DNA of 46,579 nucleotides from Chloroflexota bacterium (GCA_012514315.1 JAAZAN010000080.1:1-46579), one strand, 5' to 3'. Positions 1 through 7,134 are shown, counted from the stretch's first letter. The notes: generated by a model from the letters alone, not told the origin. Program-made: numbers and translations.

Positions 1-12
1 GGAGTGTATACA

Positions 13-174
13 ATGGACAAGTGGGAATGCATGGTGTGTGGCTACGTGTATGATCCGGCTGTGGGGGATCCGGATAGCGGAGTTGAGCCAGGGACTCCCT
101 TCGAGGCGCTCCCCGATGACTGGGTGTGCCCCGACTGTGGCGCAGAGAAGGACATGTTCGAGAAGCTGGGATAG
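13..174 (+). CDS. Rubredoxin
   Basis: This 53-residue protein is a complete rubredoxin, a small soluble one-electron carrier with an Fe(SCys)4 centre. Two CxxCG-type pairs are visible: C6/C9 in CMVCGYVYD and C39/C42 in WVCPDCG, with the usual 29-residue gap and the conserved [15 protein letters not shown] loop. The start is the ATG at 13, preceded by GGAG at the very left edge. It lies 6 bp ahead of a FAD oxidoreductase and upstream of rubrerythrin, superoxide reductase and a flavodiiron protein, all of which can accept rubredoxin electrons. It is therefore likely the electron hub of the oxygen-defence island. Identity is seen directly; partners are inferred from context. Confidence 0.97.
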   Translation: MDKWECMVCGYVYDPAVGDPDSGVEPGTPFEALPDDWVCPDCGAEKDMFEKLG

Positions 175-180
175 GTTCCC

Positions 181-1413
181 GTGATCCACGTCATTGCAGG
201 CAGTGGAGTCGCTGGCGTCACCGCGGCGCAAGCGATCAAGCGAGCCGACCCTGACGCGACAGTGCACCTATTCAGCGCCGAGCGGCATCCCTACTACCGC
301 CGCCCTCAACTATGGGAGCTGATTGCGGGACGCATCGCGACCGAGGATGTCTTCTTTCGCCCCGTGTCGTGGTACGGGCAGCAAGGAATTGCCCTGAATC
401 TGGGCTTGCCTGTCGCCGCTGTGCGGCCCGACACTCACGAGGTCAGCCTGTCGGACGGGGAAGTGCTCACCTATGATCGACTGCTGATCGCGACCGGCGC
501 CCAGGTATACGTGCCGCCTTGTCTAGGCATCGACCAGGAGGGTGTATTCACCCTGAGGACACTGGACGATGCCCTGGCGATCAAGGCATACGCGAAGACG
601 GTCTCGACGGGCATCGTTGTCGGAGGTGGACTGCTCGGCCTGGAGACAGCGCGCGCACTTCAGGCGGCCGGCCTGGATATGACTGTCGTGGAGGTCTTTC
701 CATACTTGTTGCCACGCCAGCTTGACACGGAGGGTGCAGGTGTACTGCAGTCGATCTTGGAAGAACAGAAGCTGCACGTCGTGACGGGAGCCGTCACCGA
801 AGCTGTGATTGGCAATGGTCGCGCTGCAGGGATACGGATGCAGGACGGCCGCACCATATCCGGTGAACTGGTTCTATTCTCAGCTGGAATCCGCTCGGAT
901 GCGGCGTTAGCCGTGTCAGCAGGGCTGACCGTGAACCGGGGTATTGTCGTCGATGACACGCTGAGATCGAGCCACGCCGACGTGTACGCCGCCGGCGACG
1001 CCGCGGAGTTCGAGGGGACCGTCTACGGCATAATTCCGGCGGCCATTGAACAGGCTCGGGTTGCCGCCGCAAATATGGTCCGAGAAGAAGCCGCCAGATA
1101 CCATGGCACGCTGCCCTCCACCACGCTCAAGATTGGAGAAGCAGAGGTGACTTCCCTGGGGGAGTGTACCGTCGATAGCGCTGACACGATCGCACTGCGG
1201 TTCATAGACTTGCCGGCTCATCGATACCGCAAGCTTGTGCTGCGAGACAAGCTGCCGGTGGGCGCGATTCTGCTCAACTACCACGACCAACTGCAGCCGG
1301 TTACCCAGCTCATTCAGCGCCATATCACCATCCCCGGAGATACGGATCGCTTCCTGACAGAGGAGATCGACTGGAGTAACCTGCTACCGTCATCGTCCTC
1401 TCGGCCATCGTAA
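181..1413 (+). CDS. FAD/NAD(P)H oxidoreductase, probable rubredoxin reductase
   Basis: A 410-residue pyridine-nucleotide-disulfide-type flavoprotein without a redox-active Cys pair. The N-terminal FAD motif is VIAGSGVAGVTAAQAI (residues 4-19), a second dinucleotide fold appears at GIVVGGGLLGLETA (about 144-157) for NAD(P)H, and the FAD-closing motif VYAAGDAAEF is near residue 270. This is the layout of NADH:rubredoxin oxidoreductase and NADH oxidase-like proteins. The start is the GTG at 181, only 6 bp after the rubredoxin stop, which points to cotranscription and to rubredoxin as electron acceptor. The last 20 residues, rich in Ser and Pro, look like a disordered tail. The reductase role is inference from family and neighbour; a nitrite-reductase-like or ferredoxin reductase activity is possible. 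Confidence 0.85.
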   Translation: MIHVIAGSGVAGVTAAQAIKRADPDATVHLFSAERHPYYRRPQLWELIAGRIATEDVFFRPVSWYGQQGIALNLGLPVAAVRPDTHEVSLSDGEVLTYDRLLIATGAQVYVPPCLGIDQEGVFTLRTLDDALAIKAYAKTVSTGIVVGGGLLGLETARALQAAGLDMTVVEVFPYLLPRQLDTEGAGVLQSILEEQKLHVVTGAVTEAVIGNGRAAGIRMQDGRTISGELVLFSAGIRSDAALAVSAGLTVNRGIVVDDTLRSSHADVYAAGDAAEFEGTVYGIIPAAIEQARVAAANMVREEAARYHGTLPSTTLKIGEAEVTSLGECTVDSADTIALRFIDLPAHRYRKLVLRDKLPVGAILLNYHDQLQPVTQLIQRHITIPGDTDRFLTEEIDWSNLLPSSSSRPS

Positions 1414-1461
1414 TCCTGGATAATTCATACAGATACTCTACCGATAAGGAGAATAGCCACG

Positions 1462-1965
1462 ATGCACAAGATGACACAAGCCAACCTGGAGGCCGCGTTC
1501 TCGGGTGAGAGTCAGGCGCATATGAAGTACCTGATATTTGCGGCGCGCGCGGAGGCAGAAGGCTTGCCGAATGTTGCCCGTCTGTTCAAAGCGATCTCGT
1601 ATGCCGAGCAAATCCACGCAACCAATCATTTCAAAGCGCTGGGTGAACTGGGCCTGACACCGGCCAACCTTGAGAGCGCCATCGACGGCGAGAACTACGA
1701 GGTCCACGAGATGTATCCGGCCTTCGAAGCCGTCGCGGAGTTGCAGGAGGAACGGTCCGCCGTCCGCTCCAACCAGTGGGCGATGGAAGCGGAGAAGGTT
1801 CATGCGGGAATGTATGAACAGGCTCGTCAGGCCATCAAGGCTGGCGGAGACATAGGAATCGGTGACGTGCAGATCTGCTCCGTCTGCGGCTGGACACTCG
1901 AGGGCAGTGCCCCAGACAAGTGCCCCCTGTGCGGCGCCAAGGCCGAGAAGTTCGTCAAGTTCTAG
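1462..1965 (+). CDS. rbr: Rubrerythrin (peroxide reductase)
   Basis: A 167-residue classical rubrerythrin: an N-terminal four-helix ferritin-like diiron domain followed by a C-terminal rubredoxin-like FeCys4 domain. Diiron-ligand segments are visible at GESQAHMKY (E17, H20 region), YAEQIHA, GENYEVHEMYPAF and EAEKVHAGMY. The rubredoxin domain has CSVCG and CPLCG pairs near the end. Rubrerythrins reduce H2O2 to water in the cytoplasm using rubredoxin electrons. AAGGAG at 1446-1451 sets the ATG at 1462. The rubredoxin and reductase directly upstream fit the electron chain; the 48-bp gap could still be within one transcript. Confidence 0.96.
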   Translation: MHKMTQANLEAAFSGESQAHMKYLIFAARAEAEGLPNVARLFKAISYAEQIHATNHFKALGELGLTPANLESAIDGENYEVHEMYPAFEAVAELQEERSAVRSNQWAMEAEKVHAGMYEQARQAIKAGGDIGIGDVQICSVCGWTLEGSAPDKCPLCGAKAEKFVKF

Positions 1966-1985
1966 CGCGAAATCCGAGGAGAACT

Positions 1986-2016
1986 CAGCGATAGTTCCAT
2001 CGCTGTTGCACAGCGA
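1986..2016 (+). other. Two mutually exclusive small hairpins between rubrerythrin and superoxide reductase
   Basis: CAGCGAT (1986-1992) pairs perfectly with ATCGCTG (1999-2005) over a 6-nt loop. TCGCTG (2000-2005) can instead pair with CAGCGA (2011-2016) over a 5-nt loop. Only one can form at a time. There is no clear T-run, so this is weak as a terminator; it could be an attenuator, an mRNA processing site, or a DNA site made of three related CAGCGA half-sites. Confidence 0.3.
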
Positions 2017-2065
2017 CGGAATCCGGAGTATCATTGGATAAGTGATCAGTGTGGAGGTAAGACAG

Positions 2066-2461
2066 ATGATCGAGTTGAGCGAGCGTATTCAGGTTGCGGA
2101 TTGGAAGAAGGAAAAGCACGTTCCCGTCATAGAATGCCCGGATCAGGTCGCATCAGACGAGGTATTTGAGGTCAAGGTCAGCCTGGGTAAGGAGATTGCC
2201 CATCCCAACACCACAGAGCACCACATCAGCTGGATATCGCTGTACTTCCAGCCCGAAGGGGAGAAGTTCACACACCAGGTAGGGCACTTTGAGTTCACAG
2301 CACACGGCGAATCGACGGCTGGTCCCAATCAGGGCCCCGTATACACGAACCACGCTGTAGTAGCATCGCTCAAGGTGAACGCGCCCGGTACGCTGTACGC
2401 TCTGGCCTTCTGCAACATCCACGGTCTGTGGCAGAGTGGGAAGGAGATCACGCTGAGCTAA
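2066..2461 (+). CDS. sor: Superoxide reductase, neelaredoxin type
   Basis: A 131-residue one-iron superoxide reductase that reduces superoxide to H2O2 without making O2. The Fe(His)4Cys site is recognisable: H18 in EKHVP with the catalytic Lys17 before it, H46 in AHPN, H52/H53 in TEHHISW, and C116 plus H119 in CNIHGLW near the C-terminus. The N-terminal desulforedoxin FeCys4 domain of desulfoferrodoxins is absent, so this is the neelaredoxin (1Fe) class. I chose the ATG at 2066 because GGAGGT (2052-2057) sits 8 nt upstream; an upstream in-frame GTG at 2042 lacks a good site. Its product, H2O2, is the substrate of the rubrerythrin encoded just upstream. Confidence 0.95.
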   Translation: MIELSERIQVADWKKEKHVPVIECPDQVASDEVFEVKVSLGKEIAHPNTTEHHISWISLYFQPEGEKFTHQVGHFEFTAHGESTAGPNQGPVYTNHAVVASLKVNAPGTLYALAFCNIHGLWQSGKEITLS

Positions 2462-2566
2462 GTCAGGTCGGCCACTGGAAGAGGGGAGTGGGATGCCTCT
2501 CAACAGCTGAGAACTCGGAGGGGCTCCCCTCCTGACCTGGCGAGGCGCAGGGCAAGGGGAACAGTC

Positions 2567-2740
2567 GTGAACGAGACTCTACGGTGTGACTACTGCCACG
2601 ACGAGATCGAGGGTGAGCCGATCCGCAGAGGGAAGAGGGTTTACTGCTGCGAGGCGTGCGCGTTCGAGGCAAGCCGCAGCGTGGACTGCAGTGGGCGCAC
2701 CGACTCCAATTTTGAAGTGACCGGACCGGAAGCAGACTGA
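2567..2740 (+). CDS. Small Cys-rich, probably zinc-binding protein (metallothionein-like)
   Basis: A 57-residue protein starting at GTG 2567 with AGGGGA about 7 nt upstream. It has six Cys: C7 and C10 in CDYCHDEI, C27, C28 and C31 in YCCEACAF, and C41. The pattern CxxC, then GKRVYCCEACA, resembles the zinc-finger fold of cyanobacterial-type bacterial metallothioneins and related small treble-clef proteins. It sits between superoxide reductase and the encapsulin cargo gene, so a metal-buffering or redox-sensing role in the defence island is plausible. There are no membrane segments or signal peptide. The reading frame and Cys spacing are seen directly; the metal and function are inferred. Confidence 0.72.
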   Translation: MNETLRCDYCHDEIEGEPIRRGKRVYCCEACAFEASRSVDCSGRTDSNFEVTGPEAD

Positions 2741-2818
2741 GCCGCAGGCCCGCCCGATCAGTCAACACTTGGGCAGACCGCTGCCGGCGAGGTGGACCGC
2801 CGGCGTTCATCCACGCTG

Positions 2819-2867
2819 GCATAGTGTTCAGGCTATGCACTGCAAGAACCGGCGCGTGCCGGCAGTG
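2819..2867 (+). promoter_or_regulatory. Palindrome and bulged stem-loop ahead of the encapsulin cargo gene
   Basis: The 160-bp gap before the cargo gene holds two adjoining inverted repeats. GCATAG (2819-2824) and CTATGC (2833-2838) form a 6-bp dyad with an 8-nt spacer, operator-like. Directly after it CCGGC-GCGT-GCCGG (2849-2862) makes a perfect hairpin whose base is extended by CACTG (2838-2842) and CAGTG (2863-2867), leaving a one-sided bulge of 6 nt, CAAGAA. The stem is 33 nt upstream of the start codon. It may be a protein-binding RNA element or a transcription operator. No convincing -35/-10 pair was found here. Confidence 0.4.
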
Positions 2868-2900
2868 TGAAGCGGCACACCAGCTAGATAGGAGATGCAG

Positions 2901-3866
2901 ATGAACAACAATCAAGCCATTATCGACATGCTTAGGGCGGATATGCGAGACGAGCATGCCGCGATCGTGCAGTACTTGCAGCATGCCTACGCTCTGGGCG
3001 AGAGCGGAGAGGCGTGTGAGATCGAGGGCATCGCTCGCGACGAGATGCGTCATCTCGACTGGCTGGCGGAAGCCATCGTGGACCTGGGCGGTGATCCCGA
3101 TATGAAGCGGGGCGTGGTCGACCTCGAAGGAGCGGGCCCGATCGATTGGATGGCTCGTGACGTCGCGGCCGAGGAGCGGGCCATCTCCCAGTACGAGCAG
3201 CACCTGGCGGCCATTGATGACCCGAAGATCAAGCGGCTGCTCGAACGAATCCTCTCCGACGAGCGAGCCCATCACGGAGACTTCGAGGCGCTGTCCGATG
3301 AACTGGCCGCAGAAGGAGATCACCCTCCAACCGTGCTGGAGGCGCGCACTGCAAACGACGCTTCGCCGGCTGTACTGGATGTTCTGCAGACCGGTGTGGA
3401 GCACGAATACACGGTGATCCTCCAATATCTCTACCACAACTTCGTGATGCCTGATTGTGAGGTCGGGCGGGAGCTCGAGATGCAGGCCATCAACGAAATG
3501 CAACACATGGGCTGGCTTTCCGAGGAGATTGCGGATCTCACAGGCCACCCACGTATGGAGCATTCGCGCCTCGAGCTGAAGGGGTCGCCGGCGGAGATGC
3601 TGCAGGCTGACATCAAGGCCGAGAAGGCCGTGGAGCGTGTCTATACCAGGCAGATTGATGAGCTTGACGATGAGGATCTGAAAGTGCTGATCGCGCGCAT
3701 TCGCGACCACGAAACGTACCACGCGGCGGTGTTTGAGGATCTACTGGAACACGTTGAATCCAGCGGCGAGGCCGGGACACAGTCGGACGAACCAGTCCGG
3801 ACCGACGAGTCCAAGCCGCCGGAGTCGCAACAGCGTTTCACGGTGGGAAGCCTGATGAAGAAGTAG
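2901..3866 (+). CDS. Tandem ferritin-like diiron protein with encapsulin cargo tag
   Basis: A 321-residue protein made of two ferritin-like four-helix domains. Domain 1 (about 5-140) carries E18, E48xxH51, E91/E92 and E121xxH124; domain 2 (about 155-288) carries E167/E169, E199xxH202, E241 and E271xxH274. Both copies keep a complete E...ExxH...E...ExxH diiron set at near-identical 30-residue spacing, so this is an internal duplication. An acidic, Pro/Ser-rich linker (289-312) leads to FTVGSLMKK (313-321), matching the TVGSL-type cargo-loading peptide that docks proteins inside family 1 encapsulins. The shell gene follows after 67 bp. A likely role is iron oxidation/storage or peroxide reduction inside the compartment. 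The ATG at 2901 is favoured over 2895 by the GGAG spacing. Confidence 0.9.
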   Translation: MNNNQAIIDMLRADMRDEHAAIVQYLQHAYALGESGEACEIEGIARDEMRHLDWLAEAIVDLGGDPDMKRGVVDLEGAGPIDWMARDVAAEERAISQYEQHLAAIDDPKIKRLLERILSDERAHHGDFEALSDELAAEGDHPPTVLEARTANDASPAVLDVLQTGVEHEYTVILQYLYHNFVMPDCEVGRELEMQAINEMQHMGWLSEEIADLTGHPRMEHSRLELKGSPAEMLQADIKAEKAVERVYTRQIDELDDEDLKVLIARIRDHETYHAAVFEDLLEHVESSGEAGTQSDEPVRTDESKPPESQQRFTVGSLMKK

Positions 3867-3933
3867 ACTCAAGGGCAAGTCTGGTATTCCATCGAACACC
3901 CTGAAATGAGCCAAGTCAAGGAGGTTGAACCTA

Positions 3934-4746
3934 ATGGCAGATTACTTGATGCGAGATGATGCCCCGCTGAGTTCTCACGAGTGGGGCAAATTGGATGAGG
4001 TCGTGGAAGCAGTGGCACGTCGTGTACTTGTCGGTCGGCGTTTCGTTCCGCTCGCCGGCCCGTTTGGCATCGGCACGCAGGTCCTACCACTGGATGAGAT
4101 AGAGCGCAGCGAAGCCTGCATGCACGGCGCCGAACCATGTGAGGATGAGGCGATCAGCGTCACAAGCCGTAGCTACATCCCGGTTCCGATGATTCACAAG
4201 GACTTCATGCTGAACTGGCGGGACGTCGAGTCCGCACGTCAGACTGGCCACGGCCTGGAACTGGCGCCCGCTGCCGCCGCTGCTGCGAGCGTAGCCCGGG
4301 CTGAGGATCAGATGGTCATCGCGGACGGCCTGCTCAAGTCTGCGGGGCAGAGACTCGCACTGAGCGACTGGTCAGAATCAGGAAATCCCATCAATGACGT
4401 ATCAGCGGCCAGCGCAGCGTTAGCCCAGGCCGGCGTCTTCGGACCCTACACGCTCGTTCTCAGCACGGCGCTCTTCGCGATGCTCCAACGCCCATTCAGA
4501 CACTCCGGACAGCTCGAGTCCAAACTCGTCCAGGCGATCGCCGACGGCGGCATCTTCCAGTCGCCAGCGATCACGGGAAACCAGGCGCTGCTGGTGGCCC
4601 AAGGTGCGCAGTATATGGACCTGGCCGTGGCTCAGGACCTGACGACAGCCTATCTTGGCCCCGAGGGCATGGATCACCGCTTCCGGGTGCTGGAGAGTCT
4701 CGTCCTACGAGTGAAGCAGCCTGCGGCGGTCTGCGTAATCGAGTAG
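3934..4746 (+). CDS. Encapsulin nanocompartment shell protein (family 1, linocin-M18-like)
   Basis: A 270-residue family 1 encapsulin with the HK97-like fold, the usual length being 260-285 residues. Recognisable segments are the N-terminal arm LSSHEWGKLDEVV, the GRRFVPLAGPFGIGTQ stretch, SRSYIPVPMIHKDFML (start of the E-loop and P-domain region), GPYTLVLS in the A-domain, and the C-terminal LVLRVKQPAAVCVIE strand. It self-assembles into an icosahedral cytoplasmic shell around tagged cargo. GGAGG at 3920-3924 sets the ATG at 3934; an in-frame TTG at 3925 overlaps that site and was rejected. It follows the tagged tandem ferritin-like gene and precedes another ferritin-like gene, the usual cargo-then-shell order. 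Confidence 0.96.
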   Translation: MADYLMRDDAPLSSHEWGKLDEVVEAVARRVLVGRRFVPLAGPFGIGTQVLPLDEIERSEACMHGAEPCEDEAISVTSRSYIPVPMIHKDFMLNWRDVESARQTGHGLELAPAAAAAASVARAEDQMVIADGLLKSAGQRLALSDWSESGNPINDVSAASAALAQAGVFGPYTLVLSTALFAMLQRPFRHSGQLESKLVQAIADGGIFQSPAITGNQALLVAQGAQYMDLAVAQDLTTAYLGPEGMDHRFRVLESLVLRVKQPAAVCVIE

Positions 4747-4779
4747 ACAGTTGCTGCTCACAATCAGGAGGCGAGGGAA

Positions 4780-5247
4780 ATGACGGTATTCACTGCAGCC
4801 GAGGCCCTGAACATGGCCCTGGAGATCGAGACAAACGGGGAGGTCTTCTACAGCGCTGTTGCTGCCAGGCAAGCCGATCCTGAGACGAAGGCTGTGTTCG
4901 AGGAGCTTGCCGCACAGGAGCGCGTCCACCATCAGGTGTTCAGTCGGATGCTGGGACAAGTCTCACCGGATGTGGAGTTGCCCGACGCAGACTACGAGGC
5001 GTACCGGGAATATGTACAGGTGGCGCTCGACGGGGGATTGTTCGCGGGAAAGGACAAGGCTCTGCGGATGGCAGAGGAAGCCGAAACGAAGGCGTCCGCC
5101 GTACGCTCGGCCCTGGGATTTGAGAAGGACACCCTGCTGTTCTTCTACGATCTGCGGGAGATGGTGCCGGAGAAGGAGCAGGATGCGATCACGCGGATCA
5201 TCCGCGAGGAGAAGGCCCACGTTCGCCGTCTGGCGAGCATGTTATAG
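4780..5247 (+). CDS. Ferritin-like diiron protein (rubrerythrin family, no rubredoxin domain)
   Basis: A 155-residue single ferritin-like domain. Visible ligand segments are EIETNGEVFYSAV (E15/E20 region), ELAAQERVHHQVF (ExxH), EEAETKASAV and IIREEKAHVRRL (EExxH). No CxxC pairs are present, so electrons must come from another protein such as the rubredoxin at 13-174. It ends with RRLASML and has no recognisable encapsulin-loading tail, so it is probably a free cytoplasmic peroxidase or oxidase rather than cargo, unlike the gene two places upstream. AGGAGG at 4766-4771 precedes the ATG at 4780; the flavodiiron gene begins 8 bp after its stop, indicating one operon. Confidence 0.88.
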   Translation: MTVFTAAEALNMALEIETNGEVFYSAVAARQADPETKAVFEELAAQERVHHQVFSRMLGQVSPDVELPDADYEAYREYVQVALDGGLFAGKDKALRMAEEAETKASAVRSALGFEKDTLLFFYDLREMVPEKEQDAITRIIREEKAHVRRLASML

Positions 5248-5255
5248 GAGGGGCA

Positions 5256-6455
5256 ATGCCACCTGTAGTCGTCAAGCCGGGCATCTACTGGATCGGAGTC
5301 AACGACCGTACCACTGATCTGTTCGAGGGTCTATGGCCCATCACGCGGGAAGGTGTGTCGTATAATGCCTACCTCATCGATGATGAGCGGAAGGCCATCA
5401 TCGACCTAGCTAAGTCAATCAAGACCGACGAGTTCTTCGAACAGATCGAGGACGTCATTGATCTCTCAGAGATCGATTATGTCGTCGTCAACCATCTGGA
5501 GCCAGACCACGCGGGCATCATTCAGATGCTGAAGCGCCTTGCTCCCAGGGCCAGAATACTCGGCACCGCCAAGGCGCAGCAGATGCTCGAGTCTTTCTAT
5601 GGCATCACCGACGGCGTTCAGGTGGTTAGTGATGGAGAAACTCTCTCGCTGGGAAAACACCAGTTGCGGTTTGTGTATACACCGTTCGTGCACTGGCCCG
5701 AGACGATGATGACGTACGAAGTCACCGAGCAGGTGCTGTTCTCGTGCGACGGATTCGGAGGCTACGGTGCACTGCGTGGCGCGCTGTTCGACAGTGATTG
5801 CACCGATCACGAGTTCTACGAGCGTGAGTCGCTGCGGTACTTCGTCAACATCGTCGCGGTGTTCAGCAAGCCGGTGCTCCAGGCGATTGACAAGCTGGCT
5901 GATACCCCCATATCGGTCGTCGCGCCGTCGCACGGTCTCGTCTGGCGGGAGGACCCCGGCCGCATCATTGAGCTCTATGCCCGTTGGGCCAGCTATGCTT
6001 CTGCACCAGCGGAACCGGGCATAACGCTGATCTATGCTTCCATGTATGGCAACACCGAGCACATGATGAATGCGGTTTCCCAGGGCGTCTCGCAGGAAGG
6101 GGTACCCCTCAACGTTTTCGACATCAATCACACCCACGTGAGCTACATCCTGCCCTCCCTGTGGTCAAATCAGGGCGTGATCGTGGGCGCACCGACCTAT
6201 GAGGGCGCCTTGTTTCCGCCTATGGCTCACGTTCTGGATATGGCGGCTCAGAAACGCATCCGGAGTCGAACCGTAGCCCGGTTCGGGAGTTACGGTTGGA
6301 GCGGCGGGGCCCAACGACACTTCGAGCGACTGATCGAGCCACTGAAGTGGGACCTAACCGAATCGTTCGAGTTTGTCGGCAGTCCAACGCACGAGGAGTT
6401 TAGGCACGGTGAGGAGTTTGGCGCCCGTTTCGGCAGGCTGATCAAACAGGGCTAG
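5256..6455 (+). CDS. Flavodiiron protein (rubredoxin:oxygen oxidoreductase)
   Basis: A 399-residue class A flavodiiron protein that reduces O2 to water (or NO to N2O) at a diiron site next to FMN. The N-terminal beta-lactamase-like domain has the ligand set H80-x-E82-x-D84-H85 (HLEPDH), H146 in FVHWPETM, D165 in SCDGFGGYG and H226 in PSHGLVW. The C-terminal flavodoxin domain starts near residue 253 with the FMN phosphate loop YASMYGNTEHM and contains APTYEGALFPP. No fused rubredoxin or flavin reductase is present, so a separate rubredoxin (13-174) should be the donor. AGGAGG at 5247-5252 marks the start. It closes the defence island before a hairpin at 6497. Confidence 0.97.
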   Translation: MPPVVVKPGIYWIGVNDRTTDLFEGLWPITREGVSYNAYLIDDERKAIIDLAKSIKTDEFFEQIEDVIDLSEIDYVVVNHLEPDHAGIIQMLKRLAPRARILGTAKAQQMLESFYGITDGVQVVSDGETLSLGKHQLRFVYTPFVHWPETMMTYEVTEQVLFSCDGFGGYGALRGALFDSDCTDHEFYERESLRYFVNIVAVFSKPVLQAIDKLADTPISVVAPSHGLVWREDPGRIIELYARWASYASAPAEPGITLIYASMYGNTEHMMNAVSQGVSQEGVPLNVFDINHTHVSYILPSLWSNQGVIVGAPTYEGALFPPMAHVLDMAAQKRIRSRTVARFGSYGWSGGAQRHFERLIEPLKWDLTESFEFVGSPTHEEFRHGEEFGARFGRLIKQG

Positions 6456-6496
6456 AGCAGACGCGTGTTGGTCCATTCAGCCCGACACAAGCTCCT

Positions 6497-6540
6497 CGGG
6501 GACAGAGGCAGCCCTCTGTAAGCACCGCCCTCTGTCCCCG
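6497..6540 (+). terminator. 12-bp inverted repeat with an alternative inner hairpin
   Basis: CGGGGACAGAGG (6497-6508) and CCTCTGTCCCCG (6529-6540) are perfectly complementary over 12 bp, separated by 20 nt. The loop contains a second CCTCTGT (6513-6519) that can pair with ACAGAGG (6502-6508) over a 4-nt CAGC loop. The two structures compete for the same left arm. It lies between the flavodiiron gene and the cytochrome lipoprotein gene. No T-run follows, so an intrinsic terminator is uncertain; a transcription end, processing site or switch are all possible. Confidence 0.5.
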
Positions 6541-6561
6541 TACCCTACCTAAGGAGAGGCA

Positions 6562-7008
6562 ATGAACACGGAGAAGGGAGTATGGCAGGCAGTCTCGCTG
6601 CTGGTATCCGGTCTGGCGCTGATCGTGTTTGCAGGCTGCAGCTCCACGCCCACAGCCCAGCCGCCCTCACAGGCGGAGCCCGACACTGCACCGACAGAGG
6701 TCGAGGCGTCAGCCGTGCCCACGGACACGGCGCAGCCAATAGCACCCGAGGCAGAACCCACTTCGACAACGGCGGTCGCCACCACCGAGGCGCCAACCAC
6801 CGCACCTGAACCACCTGAGGTGGATGCTGCGGGTCTGCTTGAGGAAAGATGTGTCTCGTGCCATGGGTTGGACCGAGTCACGGGCGCCCGGAAGACACAG
6901 GACGAATGGACACAGACCGTTATCCGAATGGTTGATAGAGGCGCCGATCTGAACGCAGATGAACAGGCCCTGATGATCGAGTACCTGGCGGCCAACTATG
7001 GTCCGTAA
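6562..7008 (+). CDS. Lipoprotein monohaem cytochrome c
   Basis: A 148-residue exported lipoprotein. The N-terminus has charged residues, a hydrophobic core and the lipobox VFAGC with lipidated C26. A Pro/Thr/Ala/Glu-rich flexible linker runs from about 28 to 87. The C-terminal 60 residues form a small class I-type cytochrome domain with the haem motif C97-VS-C100-H101 followed by G-L; M123 (VIRMVDRG) is the likely distal ligand. It should be anchored outside the membrane and shuttle electrons. It is the only haem-c protein in the window and so a natural client of the Ccm operon at 18959-25804. AAGGAG at 6551-6556 supports the ATG at 6562. Confidence 0.9.
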   Translation: MNTEKGVWQAVSLLVSGLALIVFAGCSSTPTAQPPSQAEPDTAPTEVEASAVPTDTAQPIAPEAEPTSTTAVATTEAPTTAPEPPEVDAAGLLEERCVSCHGLDRVTGARKTQDEWTQTVIRMVDRGADLNADEQALMIEYLAANYGP

Positions 7009-7134
7009 GATGTGAGACAGGCAGGCAACGGTGATTTGTCCACCCAGTCAGCGCTGTAATGCGATCTAGCGTTGAGGCCAGCCACACATTGTCGGCATAC
7101 CGAGTCACACGATGATACCTGGGATGGAGCTAAT

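Noticed and set aside
2463-3722. A 419-codon open frame on the minus strand opposite the tandem ferritin-like gene
   Set aside because: It is antisense to a gene with clear family motifs, has no recognisable domain or ribosome site, and high GC with matched third-position bias explains its length.
4780-5247. Second encapsulin cargo
   Set aside because: The C-terminus RRLASML lacks a loading peptide like the TVGSL or LGI types, so cargo status cannot be supported.
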